This document shows positions 45,040 through 53,371 of a stretch of DNA of 64,000 bases, piece after piece. This DNA is from Chitinophaga silvatica. GTDB taxonomy: Bacteria > Bacteroidota > Bacteroidia > Chitinophagales > Chitinophagaceae. The stretch spans positions 124,001 through 188,000 of the forward strand of contig NZ_QPMM01000003.1 of the NCBI RefSeq assembly GCF_003419895.1, in the 5' to 3' direction. Position 1 is the first letter of the stretch. Every line of letters begins with the position of its first letter. The translations under genes were made by a program, and so were the position numbers. The notes under the pieces are model-generated. The model had not been told where the DNA came from and searched no databases. It saw nothing but the letters and a program-made list of their open reading frames with translations.

Positions 45040-45330
45040 TTACTTCTTGTCAGATTTCTTTTTTGTTTTTTGCTGCACCAGGTCTGCCTCTTGCTTAGCC
45101 AGATCGTGGATTTTTATATAATCTACGTCTATGATTGTCGCCAACATTTTCAATTCATTAATGGTAAACAAGCCAGGGTCTTTCAGTTTATTCAGAAGAG
45201 TGATATAACCAACTCCTAATTTCTTATAGATATTGGTTTTAGGAATAATATCGAAAATATCTTTCATGCGACTAACCGTTCCGGTTTCGAACATCGATTT
45301 CACAGCTATATTTTTCGTTTCCTGCGACAT
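45040..45330 (-). CDS. Small HTH-like protein of unknown function
   Basis: A 96-residue basic protein. The stretch MKDIFDIIPKTNIYKKLGVGYITLLNKLKDPGLFTINELKMLATIIDVD reads as a degenerate XRE-like five-helix bundle, and the C-terminus is Lys-rich. It resembles small conserved Bacteroidota DNA-binding-like proteins. It lies 31 bases downstream of nothing on the same strand: the polyprenyl synthase starts at 45008, so it could be co-transcribed with that gene as the first cistron. Confidence 0.65.
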   Translation of the reverse strand: MSQETKNIAVKSMFETGTVSRMKDIFDIIPKTNIYKKLGVGYITLLNKLKDPGLFTINELKMLATIIDVDYIKIHDLAKQEADLVQQKTKKKSDKK

Positions 45331-45474
45331 TATTGAAAAGTAATAACATATTCATTCCACACTATTAAAAATTATAAATCAAGAATTTAAATTTCTTAAT
45401 AACAATAAATATTCCTAAATGAGAATTTTTGAATCAATTTTTTAGTAACTTAGATATTCAGACACTAATTTGCA

Positions 45475-45638
45475 GGCCTTTACAAATATTGAGGCAATTG
45501 CGCATACAGATGGTCCGGGGTGTGGAAACTATATGGATACCAGATGTTGGGCAGTGCTCACGCTACGGCGTGGGTGCTCGCTTCCGTCTTTCCAGGTATC
45601 CACACCCCGGGGCGGTAAGTAGAGGCCCACGTTTTTTT
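45475..45638 (+). ncRNA. Compact structured RNA of unknown family
   Basis: Base pairing is dense. A closing stem joins GGCCT-TTAC (45475-45483) with GTAA and AGGCC (45615-45627). CCGGGGTGTGGA (45515-45526) is exactly complementary to 45599-45610. GGATACC (45535-45541) is complementary to GGTATCC (45595-45601) and competes for three bases. An 11-bp stem with GU pairs (45553-45563 with 45568-45578) carries a UACG tetraloop closed by C-G. Seven T's follow the closing stem on the plus strand. The region is locally GC-rich against AT-rich flanks. CTAATTTG at 45465-45472 is only a partial -7 match. I cannot assign it to SRP, tmRNA, RNase P or 6S RNA from its motifs. Confidence 0.6.
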
Positions 45639-45675
45639 ATTCCTAAAACTTTCTGCTCTATCTCCTAATAAGGCT

Positions 45676-45882
45676 ATGGATAAAAAGGAAAAGATTAATA
45701 TGGAGGTTTTTGATCTGGCTGTTAAGCAAGCTGTAGAACATGCAGAAATACGCGTAAGATTGGAACTTTCAGAAAAAGTTGAATTCTACAAACGATTATG
45801 CAAATTTTTAATACTTCTTATTAGTTTGGTTACGGTTTGTTCCATTGTATTAAATATTCGTATGTTAATCGACTGCTGTTAA
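45676..45882 (+). CDS. Small single-pass membrane protein
   Basis: A 68-residue protein. Residues 1-42 are charged and helical, and 43-65 form a membrane segment (KFLILLISLVTVCSIVLNI). The end is CC. No family recognised. It begins 37 bases after the structured RNA and ends just before a strong terminator, which supports its being a real gene possibly linked to that RNA. Confidence 0.5.
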   Translation: MDKKEKINMEVFDLAVKQAVEHAEIRVRLELSEKVEFYKRLCKFLILLISLVTVCSIVLNIRMLIDCC

Positions 45883-45886
45883 TAAA

Positions 45887-45912
45887 AAAGCAGGCAGAGT
45901 GCCTGCTTTTAA
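45887..45912. terminator. Bidirectional terminator
   Basis: AAAAGCAGGC (45887-45896) pairs perfectly with GCCTGCTTTT (45901-45910). It serves the small membrane protein gene and the convergent ABC-F gene. Confidence 0.88.
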
Positions 45913-45919
45913 AATCTAT

Positions 45920-47812
45920 TTATCCTTCTATCTCACTTAACTCTAACCACCTCATTCCTTTATCATCCAACAATTGTATAATCTCTCCAATGCGTCGGGT
46001 CATTGGTTCCATCTTGTCAAATTGTAATTCTCCGGATGATAATGCCGATTCTATTTCATTCTTTTCCTTCTCCAAATTTTCCATTTCTTTTTCAAGTAAC
46101 TCCAACTCTCTTTTCTCTTTGAAAGACAGCTTCCTTGCTTTAGGCTCTGGTTCAGCATTTACTGGTGTCTCGGCTATTGTCTTCTTTGGTTCAATACTTT
46201 TCTTCTTTTCTTCTTCCTTTTCCCATTCACGGTACTGAGTATAGTTGCCCGGAAAGTCTCTGATTACACCATCTCCCTCAAATACAAATAAGTGGTCCAC
46301 CAACTTATCCATAAAGTATCGGTCGTGGCTTACGATAATAACACAGCCCTGAAACTCCTGAAGAAAATTTTCCAGAATACTTAGTGTTGGAAGATCCAAA
46401 TCATTAGTTGGTTCATCCAGCACCAAAAAGTTTGGATTCCTAAATAATATAGATAATAAATGTAGACGTCTTTTTTCTCCGCCGCTTAATTTAGATATAA
46501 AAGTATACTGCTTTTCAGCGGAGAAAAGGAAAAGTTCCAAAAACTGGGCAGCACTCACCTTAGTACCATCAGCAAGTGGAAAATTTTCTGCAATATTTTT
46601 TACAAACTCAATCACTCTCATATCTTCCTTGACTTCCAATCCGGATTGAGAATAATTTCCAAACACTATGGTTTCTCCTACATTTATTTTACCGGAGTCT
46701 GGTTGTTCGGAACCCAGGAGCATGTTTAGGAAAGTAGATTTCCCTACTCCGTTTTTACCCACTATCCCTACTCTTTCTCCTTTCTTAAATGTATAATCAA
46801 ATCCTTTTAAGATATTAAGATCACCATACGATTTGTAAACCTTCTTGAGCTCAAGTATTTTACCTCCCAGTCTGGTCATTTTAACATTTAGCTCCAGCTG
46901 TTGTTCCTGGGTTTTTTGAGTTGCTTTTTCTTTAACATCATAAAAGGCATCCTGCCGGGATTTCGACTTTGTAGTTCTGGCTTTAGGTTGTTTGCGCATC
47001 CATTCCAGTTCTTTCCTGTAAAGATTTCTTGCCTTATCGATGCTGGCTTTATCATTTTCTTCCCGGGTGGCTTTCTTCTCCAGATAATTTTCATAATCAC
47101 CTTTATAAATGAAAAGCTGTTCCCGGTCGAGTTCCATAATCTCATTACAAACGCTATCAAGGAAATAACGGTCGTGGGTTACTAGTAATAGGGTAACTTT
47201 TTCCTGATCAAGGAAATTCTCCAACCATTCAATCATGCTAATATCAAGGTGGTTGGTTGGCTCGTCCATAATTAAAAGTACATGCTTATGCTCGAACCCT
47301 ATTTCAATCAATACTTTAGCGAGCGCCACCCTTTTTTGTTGACCTCCCGAGAGGGAACCAACAGCCTGATCGAGGTTATGAATATTCAATTTACCCAGGA
47401 TCTGTTTTACCTTACTATCGAAATGCCAGGCATTTAGTTCGTCCATTTTGGCAATTGCAGTAGTCAGCTGTTCCAAATCTGGCTCCAGGCCATCTTCGGT
47501 CAATAGCTCATAGTTTTTGATGGCATTTAAAACCGGATGATCCTGATCAAAGATATTTTCTATAATAGATTTGTTGGAGTCGAAGCCTGTTTGTTGTTCC
47601 AGCATCACTACAGTAACGTCTTTATGGATCCAGACTTTTCCTTCATCCGGCATTTCTTTTCCCAGAATAATGCGAAGCAAGGTAGATTTTCCGGTTCCAT
47701 TCAGGGCTACCAGGGCAATTTTATCTCCTTCTTCAATATGAAATGAGATGTCTTTAAATAATGGTTTAGTTCCAAATGATTTGGTTAATCCTTCTACTGT
47801 AACGTAATGCAT
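45920..47812 (-). CDS. ABC-F ATPase, Uup type
   Basis: A 630-residue soluble tandem ATPase that acts on ribosomes, with no membrane domain. The two Walker A motifs are ALNGTGKSTLL (about 37) and GKNGVGKSTFL (about 345). Signatures are LSGGQQKRVALAKVL and LSGGEKRRLHLLS, and Walker B motifs are LLIMDEPTNHLD and LVLDEPTNDLD. An ABC-F linker rich in charged residues (about 235-300) lies between. The C-terminal coiled coil (about 555-630) is the Uup-type CTD. It is not obviously an antibiotic-resistance member. Confidence 0.93.
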   Translation of the reverse strand: MHYVTVEGLTKSFGTKPLFKDISFHIEEGDKIALVALNGTGKSTLLRIILGKEMPDEGKVWIHKDVTVVMLEQQTGFDSNKSIIENIFDQDHPVLNAIKNYELLTEDGLEPDLEQLTTAIAKMDELNAWHFDSKVKQILGKLNIHNLDQAVGSLSGGQQKRVALAKVLIEIGFEHKHVLLIMDEPTNHLDISMIEWLENFLDQEKVTLLLVTHDRYFLDSVCNEIMELDREQLFIYKGDYENYLEKKATREENDKASIDKARNLYRKELEWMRKQPKARTTKSKSRQDAFYDVKEKATQKTQEQQLELNVKMTRLGGKILELKKVYKSYGDLNILKGFDYTFKKGERVGIVGKNGVGKSTFLNMLLGSEQPDSGKINVGETIVFGNYSQSGLEVKEDMRVIEFVKNIAENFPLADGTKVSAAQFLELFLFSAEKQYTFISKLSGGEKRRLHLLSILFRNPNFLVLDEPTNDLDLPTLSILENFLQEFQGCVIIVSHDRYFMDKLVDHLFVFEGDGVIRDFPGNYTQYREWEKEEEKKKSIEPKKTIAETPVNAEPEPKARKLSFKEKRELELLEKEMENLEKEKNEIESALSSGELQFDKMEPMTRRIGEIIQLLDDKGMRWLELSEIEG

Positions 47813-47976
47813 TGTGCGAAGGTATAAATTATAGGGAAGACTAGATATATAAGTATTTTTTTTGTATATTCATAATAGGATAAACTGGGAGCTTTTCCCT
47901 TGTAAATTTTGTTACAGAACTATCGGCCCTTTGTCCATTAATTCTCATCCCCCTCTTTTAAGTCGGAAAAAGAAGA

Positions 47977-48005
47977 AAGCCCTTCCGCTTTTCGCGCAAG
48001 GGCTT
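47977..48005 (-). terminator. Terminator of the RemB/Wzi-like gene
   Basis: On the minus strand AAGCCCTT (48005-47998) pairs with AAGGGCTT (47984-47977) around a GC-rich loop, followed by TCTTCTTTTT. It lies 23 bases after the gene's stop. Confidence 0.75.
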
Positions 48006-48027
48006 GTGCGTTTAAATATGTTCCCGA

Positions 48028-49614
48028 TTAGAAATCGTAGTAAAATTTGCGGAAGCTGCTACGAAGACCTATGCTGAATATAACATCATTGGTTTTTACC
48101 TGGTCATTACTCAGTTTTCTGTAAGCCAGGGATGTTTCCAATCTTAAATTATACTTTGGATTGAAAATATACGCAATGGTTCCCTGGGCATAGATGAGAT
48201 CTGTTTTAAGACCCTGACCAATGTAATTTCCATATTCATTAACATGGGTAGTGTATGGCTTAGAGATATCATGACCGTAATTTGTATTGGCATCCGGGTC
48301 ATCTCCGTATTTAGAGTACATCAATTCTCCGCGACCATACCAGCGTTTTAGTCTGTATGTTGCGATTCCCACTATTTCCTGGAAATTAGCACCCAGCGGG
48401 TGGGCTAAGGATTGGTTATAGTGTTCGTAGTTGATGAGTGTACTTTTATAGGAATATGTATATGGTCTTACCGCATTATATTCAGCCAATACATCAAGTT
48501 TATTTACTTTGAACAGGTCATAAGCTTTTACACCAAGTTGCCAGGCTTGTTTATTGGCCCACCATCCCTTACCTTTCAGCACTTCATTTAATTTAAATTC
48601 ATCAAGTACAAATTGTCCGTAAATCGTGGTTTTAGGGAATAATTTGAATTTGGCATTCAATCCCATTAGTGCATTATCTGACGACCCTTCTGAAAATTCT
48701 GCGGAGCGCAGGAAAATAATTGGGTTCATATAACTCCAATCGAAGCCTCTCTTACGACCAGAAGAATCGGCATCAGGCCAGATAACAGCATCAAAGAATC
48801 CGATAGATATTTTTTTGCTGACATTCCAGTCTAAGAAATGAAATACACCCCATTTTTTATAGTACCCAAGATCATCATATGCAGCTGCAAAGTTCTTACT
48901 GTGTTTATCCATAAACTGAGCCCACATAGAAGTATATTGAACTTTACCCAGATGACCGGTTAGTTTTAAATATGGATAACTAAACTGTATATCAGAAAGG
49001 ATTAAAGAACGATAACCATCTCCAATAAAGTTTTGTCCGTAGCCCATATCAATAGTCAGGTATTTAATTGGAGTATAGGATAGTAATGCACTTGCATTAT
49101 TATAATCGAAAGCTTTACCGTTACTATAGTCTTTAATAGCGCCCTGCCCAGGAACTATATCCTGTTTACGTATATACTGATCAAGGTAGGTTGGGAACTT
49201 TGCCTGATTTTCGTAAAAGTAGGATTCAAAATAAAATTTTGTTCCTATGTTGGCCTGTATACTGGCACCACGTGTATTCACCCAGGTAGTTCTGCTTCCG
49301 TCTTTAGTTTTACCAACCTGGAAGTCTGGTAGAAAGTCGATAAATACATTGAAGTCTTCGTTTCTGAATTCAAGGAGATGTTCATCAAATAATTTACGAT
49401 GTACCCAACTACGTTTGACCGTTGGAGTGGCCGTATACATTGCGCTTGTGTCTATATGTAATATAGGCCTTAATGAAGTATGGTGATTAAGAGAATCGAT
49501 ATACAGTTCTCTGATATCCAAATAATTATAAGGCACTATTACAGGTACTTTTTCTTGGGCATTCGCATTCGAGAACAGCAACAGAGTTCCGATTATCCAG
49601 AGGAAATGTTTCAT
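48028..49614 (-). CDS. RemB/Wzi-like outer-membrane protein
   Basis: A 528-residue protein with a signal peptide (cleavage after ANAQ). It shows the pattern of a beta-barrel of the capsule-assembly Wzi family, often annotated gliding motility protein RemB in Bacteroidota: GYGQNFIGDGYRSLILSD, then FDWSYMNPIIFLRSAEFSEGSSDNALMG. The barrel ends FRKFYYDF. It lies next to the polysaccharide locus and may help attach surface polysaccharide. That link is inferred. Confidence 0.85.
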   Translation of the reverse strand: MKHFLWIIGTLLLFSNANAQEKVPVIVPYNYLDIRELYIDSLNHHTSLRPILHIDTSAMYTATPTVKRSWVHRKLFDEHLLEFRNEDFNVFIDFLPDFQVGKTKDGSRTTWVNTRGASIQANIGTKFYFESYFYENQAKFPTYLDQYIRKQDIVPGQGAIKDYSNGKAFDYNNASALLSYTPIKYLTIDMGYGQNFIGDGYRSLILSDIQFSYPYLKLTGHLGKVQYTSMWAQFMDKHSKNFAAAYDDLGYYKKWGVFHFLDWNVSKKISIGFFDAVIWPDADSSGRKRGFDWSYMNPIIFLRSAEFSEGSSDNALMGLNAKFKLFPKTTIYGQFVLDEFKLNEVLKGKGWWANKQAWQLGVKAYDLFKVNKLDVLAEYNAVRPYTYSYKSTLINYEHYNQSLAHPLGANFQEIVGIATYRLKRWYGRGELMYSKYGDDPDANTNYGHDISKPYTTHVNEYGNYIGQGLKTDLIYAQGTIAYIFNPKYNLRLETSLAYRKLSNDQVKTNDVIFSIGLRSSFRKFYYDF

Positions 49615-49774
49615 TAAAATAGTTTTGATTACAGCAAAATTTGCACGGTTTCAGGCTTCCACAAACATTAAATAAGGCATTCACATTGTGATATGTCAAT
49701 TCACTTCATAAAACAAAGATAAACTTTTACTGATATTGAAACCAGCAGGAAGTTATTATATAGAAGTTCGTTTT

Positions 49775-50716
49775 TTAAATGAGTTGTTGTTGCTGAGCAG
49801 TTAAGTATACGTTTTCTATACCTTCTTTCAACGCTATCTTAGCATGCCAGCCATAACTATGTAGCTTGGATACATCCATTAATTTTCTTGGAGTACCATC
49901 CGGCTTGGAAGTATCAAATACAAGACTACCCTTAAATCCTACTATTTCCTTTACAAGATTTGCCAGATCCAGGATACTTATATCTTCCCCGACTCCAATA
50001 TTTATCAACCCACTTTCGTTATAATTTTGCATCAGAAAGAAACAGGCGTCAGCCATATCATCTGCATGGAGGAATTCACGTTTTGGTGTACCTGTTCCCC
50101 AGATTACCACTTCACTCTTTCCTTCTATTTTTGCTTCATGCATTTTTCTGATCATTGCAGGCAATACATGAGAATTTTGTGGATTATAGTTATCGTTAGG
50201 ACCATAAAGGTTGGTGGGCATTACTGAAATAAAATTGCATCCATATTGTGCTCTATAGGCATCACACATTTCAATTCCTGCAATTTTAGCGATAGCATAA
50301 GGCTGATTGGTAGGTTCAAGGGAACCGGTAAGAAGATATTCTTCCTTTAAGGGCTGTGGCGCCATTTTAGGATAGATACAGGAAGAACCTAAGAACATCA
50401 GTTTTTTTACATTTTGTACGTAAGCCTGATGAATAACGTTATTCTGAATCATCAGGTTTTCGTAAATAAACTGTCCTCTATAGGTATTATTAGCTAGAAT
50501 ACCACCTACTTTGGCGGCAGCCAGGAAAACGTAGTCGGGTTTTGTTTCTTCAAAAAACGCCTTGGTTTGCTGCTGATCTGTTAAATCCAGTTCTGCTGAA
50601 GTTCGGAATATGAGATTGTTAAATCCTGCCTTCTGTAATCGTCTGACAATAGCAGAGCCAACCATTCCACGGTGGCCAGCTACATAAATTTTATCTTGAA
50701 GCTCCATGTTATTCAA
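49775..50716 (-). CDS. fcl: GDP-L-fucose synthase
   Basis: A 313-residue SDR enzyme (epimerase/reductase) converting GDP-4-keto-6-deoxy-mannose to GDP-L-fucose. The NAD(P)-binding [14 protein letters not shown] is near residue 14, SSCIYP holds the catalytic Ser, and YAIAK holds the Tyr/Lys pair. It overlaps gmd by 8 bases, so the two form the GDP-fucose branch of the polysaccharide locus. Confidence 0.95.
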   Translation of the reverse strand: MNNMELQDKIYVAGHRGMVGSAIVRRLQKAGFNNLIFRTSAELDLTDQQQTKAFFEETKPDYVFLAAAKVGGILANNTYRGQFIYENLMIQNNVIHQAYVQNVKKLMFLGSSCIYPKMAPQPLKEEYLLTGSLEPTNQPYAIAKIAGIEMCDAYRAQYGCNFISVMPTNLYGPNDNYNPQNSHVLPAMIRKMHEAKIEGKSEVVIWGTGTPKREFLHADDMADACFFLMQNYNESGLINIGVGEDISILDLANLVKEIVGFKGSLVFDTSKPDGTPRKLMDVSKLHSYGWHAKIALKEGIENVYLTAQQQQLI

Positions 50717-51824
50717 ATTGGTTCAATACTTTAAAGCCATTATTTTTCAATAGCTTTTCTTTCCTGAACAGTTCTATATCTGCTAACACCATTTCCTTGA
50801 TAAGAGCAGGTAAATCATATTTAGGTACCCAGCCTAATTTAGCTTTAGCCTTCGAAGGATCACCAATCAAAAGTTCAACTTCTGTAGGTCTGAAGTAACG
50901 AGCATCTATTGCCACCACTTCCTGTCCTGCTTTTAATGGGCATTCTTCATTTGAAACAGCAATTACGATTCCTTTTTCCTCTAATCCTTCCCCTTTAAAC
51001 TCTATATCTATACCAGCTTCTTTAAAAGCCAGTCTGATAAACTCTCTAACAGTAGTGGTTACACCAGTGGCAACCACAAAATCTTCTGGCTTCTCCTGTT
51101 GTAACATTAACCACATTGCTTCAACGTAGTCCTTTGCGTGGCCCCAATCGCGTTGGGCACTCAGATTTCCCATATAAAGCATGTCTTGTAAGCCAACAGA
51201 CATTTTAGCTACAGCTCTTGTAATTTTTCTTGTTACAAATGTTTCCCCTCTTAAAGGACTTTCATGATTAAATAAAATTCCATTGCAGGCAAACATACCA
51301 TATGCTTCACGGTAGTTCACAGTGATCCAGTAGGCATATTGTTTAGCAACTGCATAAGGAGAACGCGGATAGAACGGGGTAGTCTCAGATTGAGGAACTT
51401 CCTGTACTAATCCATATAATTCTGATGTCGAAGCCTGATATACTTTGGTTTTCTTCGCCAATCCCAGTATTCTGACAGCTTCCAGAATTCTTAATGTACC
51501 AATTGCATCAACATCTGCTGTATATTCGGGTGACTCAAAGCTTACCTGCACGTGGCTCATAGCACCCAGGTTATAAATCTCATCAGGCTGAACTTCCTGA
51601 ATAATTCGAATCAGATTGGTGCTATCTGATAAATCGCCATAATGAAGCTTCATCCTAACGTTCTGCTCATGAGGATCTTGATATAAATAATCGATCCTGT
51701 CTGTGTTAAACAAAGAAGCTCGCCTTTTAATACCATGTACGAAATATCCTTTCTTTAACAACAGATCTGCGAGATATGCGCCATCTTGTCCTGTAATACC
51801 TGTAATAAGGGCTATTTTTCCCAT
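50709..51824 (-). CDS. gmd: GDP-mannose 4,6-dehydratase
   Basis: A 371-residue SDR dehydratase forming GDP-4-keto-6-deoxy-mannose. [15 protein letters not shown] is the cofactor-binding motif. [16 protein letters not shown] and [11 protein letters not shown] follow, TSELYG holds catalytic Thr and Glu, and [12 protein letters not shown] holds Tyr/Lys. It is followed by fcl and starts 4 bases after the GT4 gene. Confidence 0.95.
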   Translation of the reverse strand: MGKIALITGITGQDGAYLADLLLKKGYFVHGIKRRASLFNTDRIDYLYQDPHEQNVRMKLHYGDLSDSTNLIRIIQEVQPDEIYNLGAMSHVQVSFESPEYTADVDAIGTLRILEAVRILGLAKKTKVYQASTSELYGLVQEVPQSETTPFYPRSPYAVAKQYAYWITVNYREAYGMFACNGILFNHESPLRGETFVTRKITRAVAKMSVGLQDMLYMGNLSAQRDWGHAKDYVEAMWLMLQQEKPEDFVVATGVTTTVREFIRLAFKEAGIDIEFKGEGLEEKGIVIAVSNEECPLKAGQEVVAIDARYFRPTEVELLIGDPSKAKAKLGWVPKYDLPALIKEMVLADIELFRKEKLLKNNGFKVLNQFE

Positions 51825-51827
51825 GAA

Positions 51828-52958
51828 TTATGAATGCAAATATGTATGAATCTTATTTAGATAAATGTCTACAATCTTATCCTGACTAAATTCTGCAAGC
51901 ATTTTTTTCCTTGCATTTCTGCCGAATTCGCTCCTTTTTTCACCAGGTAGAAGCAGCATTTGTTTCATTTTTTCTGCTAAATCTACAGGGTTCTTAACTT
52001 TACATAAAAATCCCGTTTCTCCATCATCCACAACATCTTTACAACCTACATTATCTGTTGTAATAACAGGTATTTCCAGGCTGGCGGCTTCCATAATTGC
52101 TCTTGGAATACCTTCTCTGTAATAAGATGGCAAAATGAAGCAATCGCTGGTAGAAAGATGAGAAATAACATTATCTGTAACCCCCAAATAGCGAATAATA
52201 TTAGCCTTTTCCCACTCCATAATTTGTTCTCTGGATATTGCTCCAGGATTTGCAACATCTACAAAACCTAATAAACAGGACTCAAAATCATAGCCTTCGG
52301 TCTTTAATATTTTCGAAGCCTCAACAAAATCAGCTACCCCTTTTTCATATAACATGCGGCCAGACATAATGAATCTGAATTTCCTTGATGTTACAGGTAC
52401 TTCATTTGTTGCAGCTTTAAAACGCTGTGTATCTATCCCTTCCCCGGGTAAAACAAATGTTTTCTCTTTTTCAATAATATTATGATCAATAAAGCTTTCT
52501 TTATCTTCTTTATTTAAAAACCAAACTTCTTTAGCATTTTTCAGACTAAAACGATAGAGTTTTTTAGCTATAAGAGAAATCAGATTTCTAGTTCCAAAAA
52601 TATAGCCCAGCCCTGTTGTTACAGCAATACTTGGTATACCAAGTTTTTTTGCGACAAGAGAACCATAAATATTAGGCTTTACAGTATAGTGAAAAATAAG
52701 ACCAGGTGCGGCTTTTTTATAAATTTCGGCAAGTTCGTTATATAATCGAATTTCTTCAAGTGGATTCTTACCCTTAGCTTTTAAGTGAGAAATCTGAAAG
52801 TAGCTAATGTCATAATTTTTAAATCGATCGGCATAATTATCCATAGGAGCTGCTACCATTACTTCGTATCCTTTCTCTTTTAGATATAACATTAAGCTCA
52901 ACCTAAAATTGAACATACTCCAAGCCGTATTTCCAACTAAAAGAATCCTTCCTTTCAT
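51828..52958 (-). CDS. Family 4 glycosyltransferase
   Basis: A 376-residue GT-B enzyme. The N-terminal half has the acceptor-side Rossmann fold starting ILLVGNTAWSMFNFRLSLM and HYTVKPNIYGSLVAKKLGIP. The C-terminal donor half has FIMSGRMLYEKGVADFVEAS and LPSYYREGIPRAIMEAASLEIPVITTDNVG, with the EGIPRAIMEA E-x7-E region. This resembles PglA/WbpZ-like transferases that add the second sugar to a lipid carrier. First gene of the leftward unit with gmd and fcl. Confidence 0.9.
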   Translation of the reverse strand: MKGRILLVGNTAWSMFNFRLSLMLYLKEKGYEVMVAAPMDNYADRFKNYDISYFQISHLKAKGKNPLEEIRLYNELAEIYKKAAPGLIFHYTVKPNIYGSLVAKKLGIPSIAVTTGLGYIFGTRNLISLIAKKLYRFSLKNAKEVWFLNKEDKESFIDHNIIEKEKTFVLPGEGIDTQRFKAATNEVPVTSRKFRFIMSGRMLYEKGVADFVEASKILKTEGYDFESCLLGFVDVANPGAISREQIMEWEKANIIRYLGVTDNVISHLSTSDCFILPSYYREGIPRAIMEAASLEIPVITTDNVGCKDVVDDGETGFLCKVKNPVDLAEKMKQMLLLPGEKRSEFGRNARKKMLAEFSQDKIVDIYLNKIHTYLHS

Positions 52959-53038
52959 ACTATTAAATAATTATTACCTCATTCATAACCTAACCCATAT
53001 AATAATATGGCGTATTGAATTATTATAAGTTAGAAATG

Positions 53039-53046
53039 CAAAAATA
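53039..53046 (-). promoter_or_regulatory. -7 element of the GT4-gmd-fcl unit
   Basis: On the minus strand TATTTTTG matches TAnnTTTG exactly, about 80 bases before the GT4 start codon. The upstream box is a weak TTTA. Confidence 0.5.
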
Positions 53047-53139
53047 GTTTATCGTATTCGTATTAAACGTAAAATCATCCTTTTACTCGATTTATAATTG
53101 CTTCTTAGCCTAAAATGAATATTCATTATTCATATATAT

Positions 53140-53173
53140 AATTACTAATACATATATCTATATGTTAGTAATT
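53140..53173. repeat. Inverted repeat between the divergent polysaccharide promoters
   Basis: AATTACTAATACATATA (53140-53156) is nearly the reverse complement of 53159-53173, with two extra bases in the left arm and a 2-base centre. It lies midway between the two divergent -7 elements. The rest of the 410-base spacer is AT-rich with no gene. Nearby AT-rich runs make a chance palindrome possible. Confidence 0.45.
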
Positions 53174-53284
53174 AAAACTCAATATTTTATTGGTATTGAC
53201 ATAGGGAATTAGGTATATACAAGTTTTAAATAAATTAATTTACCGCTGATTTCCCAGTTTATAACATTTATATGTTATTTTTAA

Positions 53285-53292
53285 TAGATTTG
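53285..53292 (+). promoter_or_regulatory. -7 element of the rightward polysaccharide operon
   Basis: TAGATTTG matches TAnnTTTG exactly and lies about 80 bases before the Wza-like start codon at 53372. A TTTA at about 53258 could be a weak -33 box. Confidence 0.55.
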
Positions 53293-53371
53293 CACCTGTT
53301 TTCACCGAAGAAATGCCTAAGGGGAACCATCTATTCCAAAAAAGTTGTTTGAGAAGTTTATCTTAGAATAC

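Noticed and set aside
45429-45668. 79-codon open frame over the structured RNA
   Set aside because: Its composition is explained by GC-rich base-paired DNA, it has no family resemblance, and the strong complementarity speaks for RNA.
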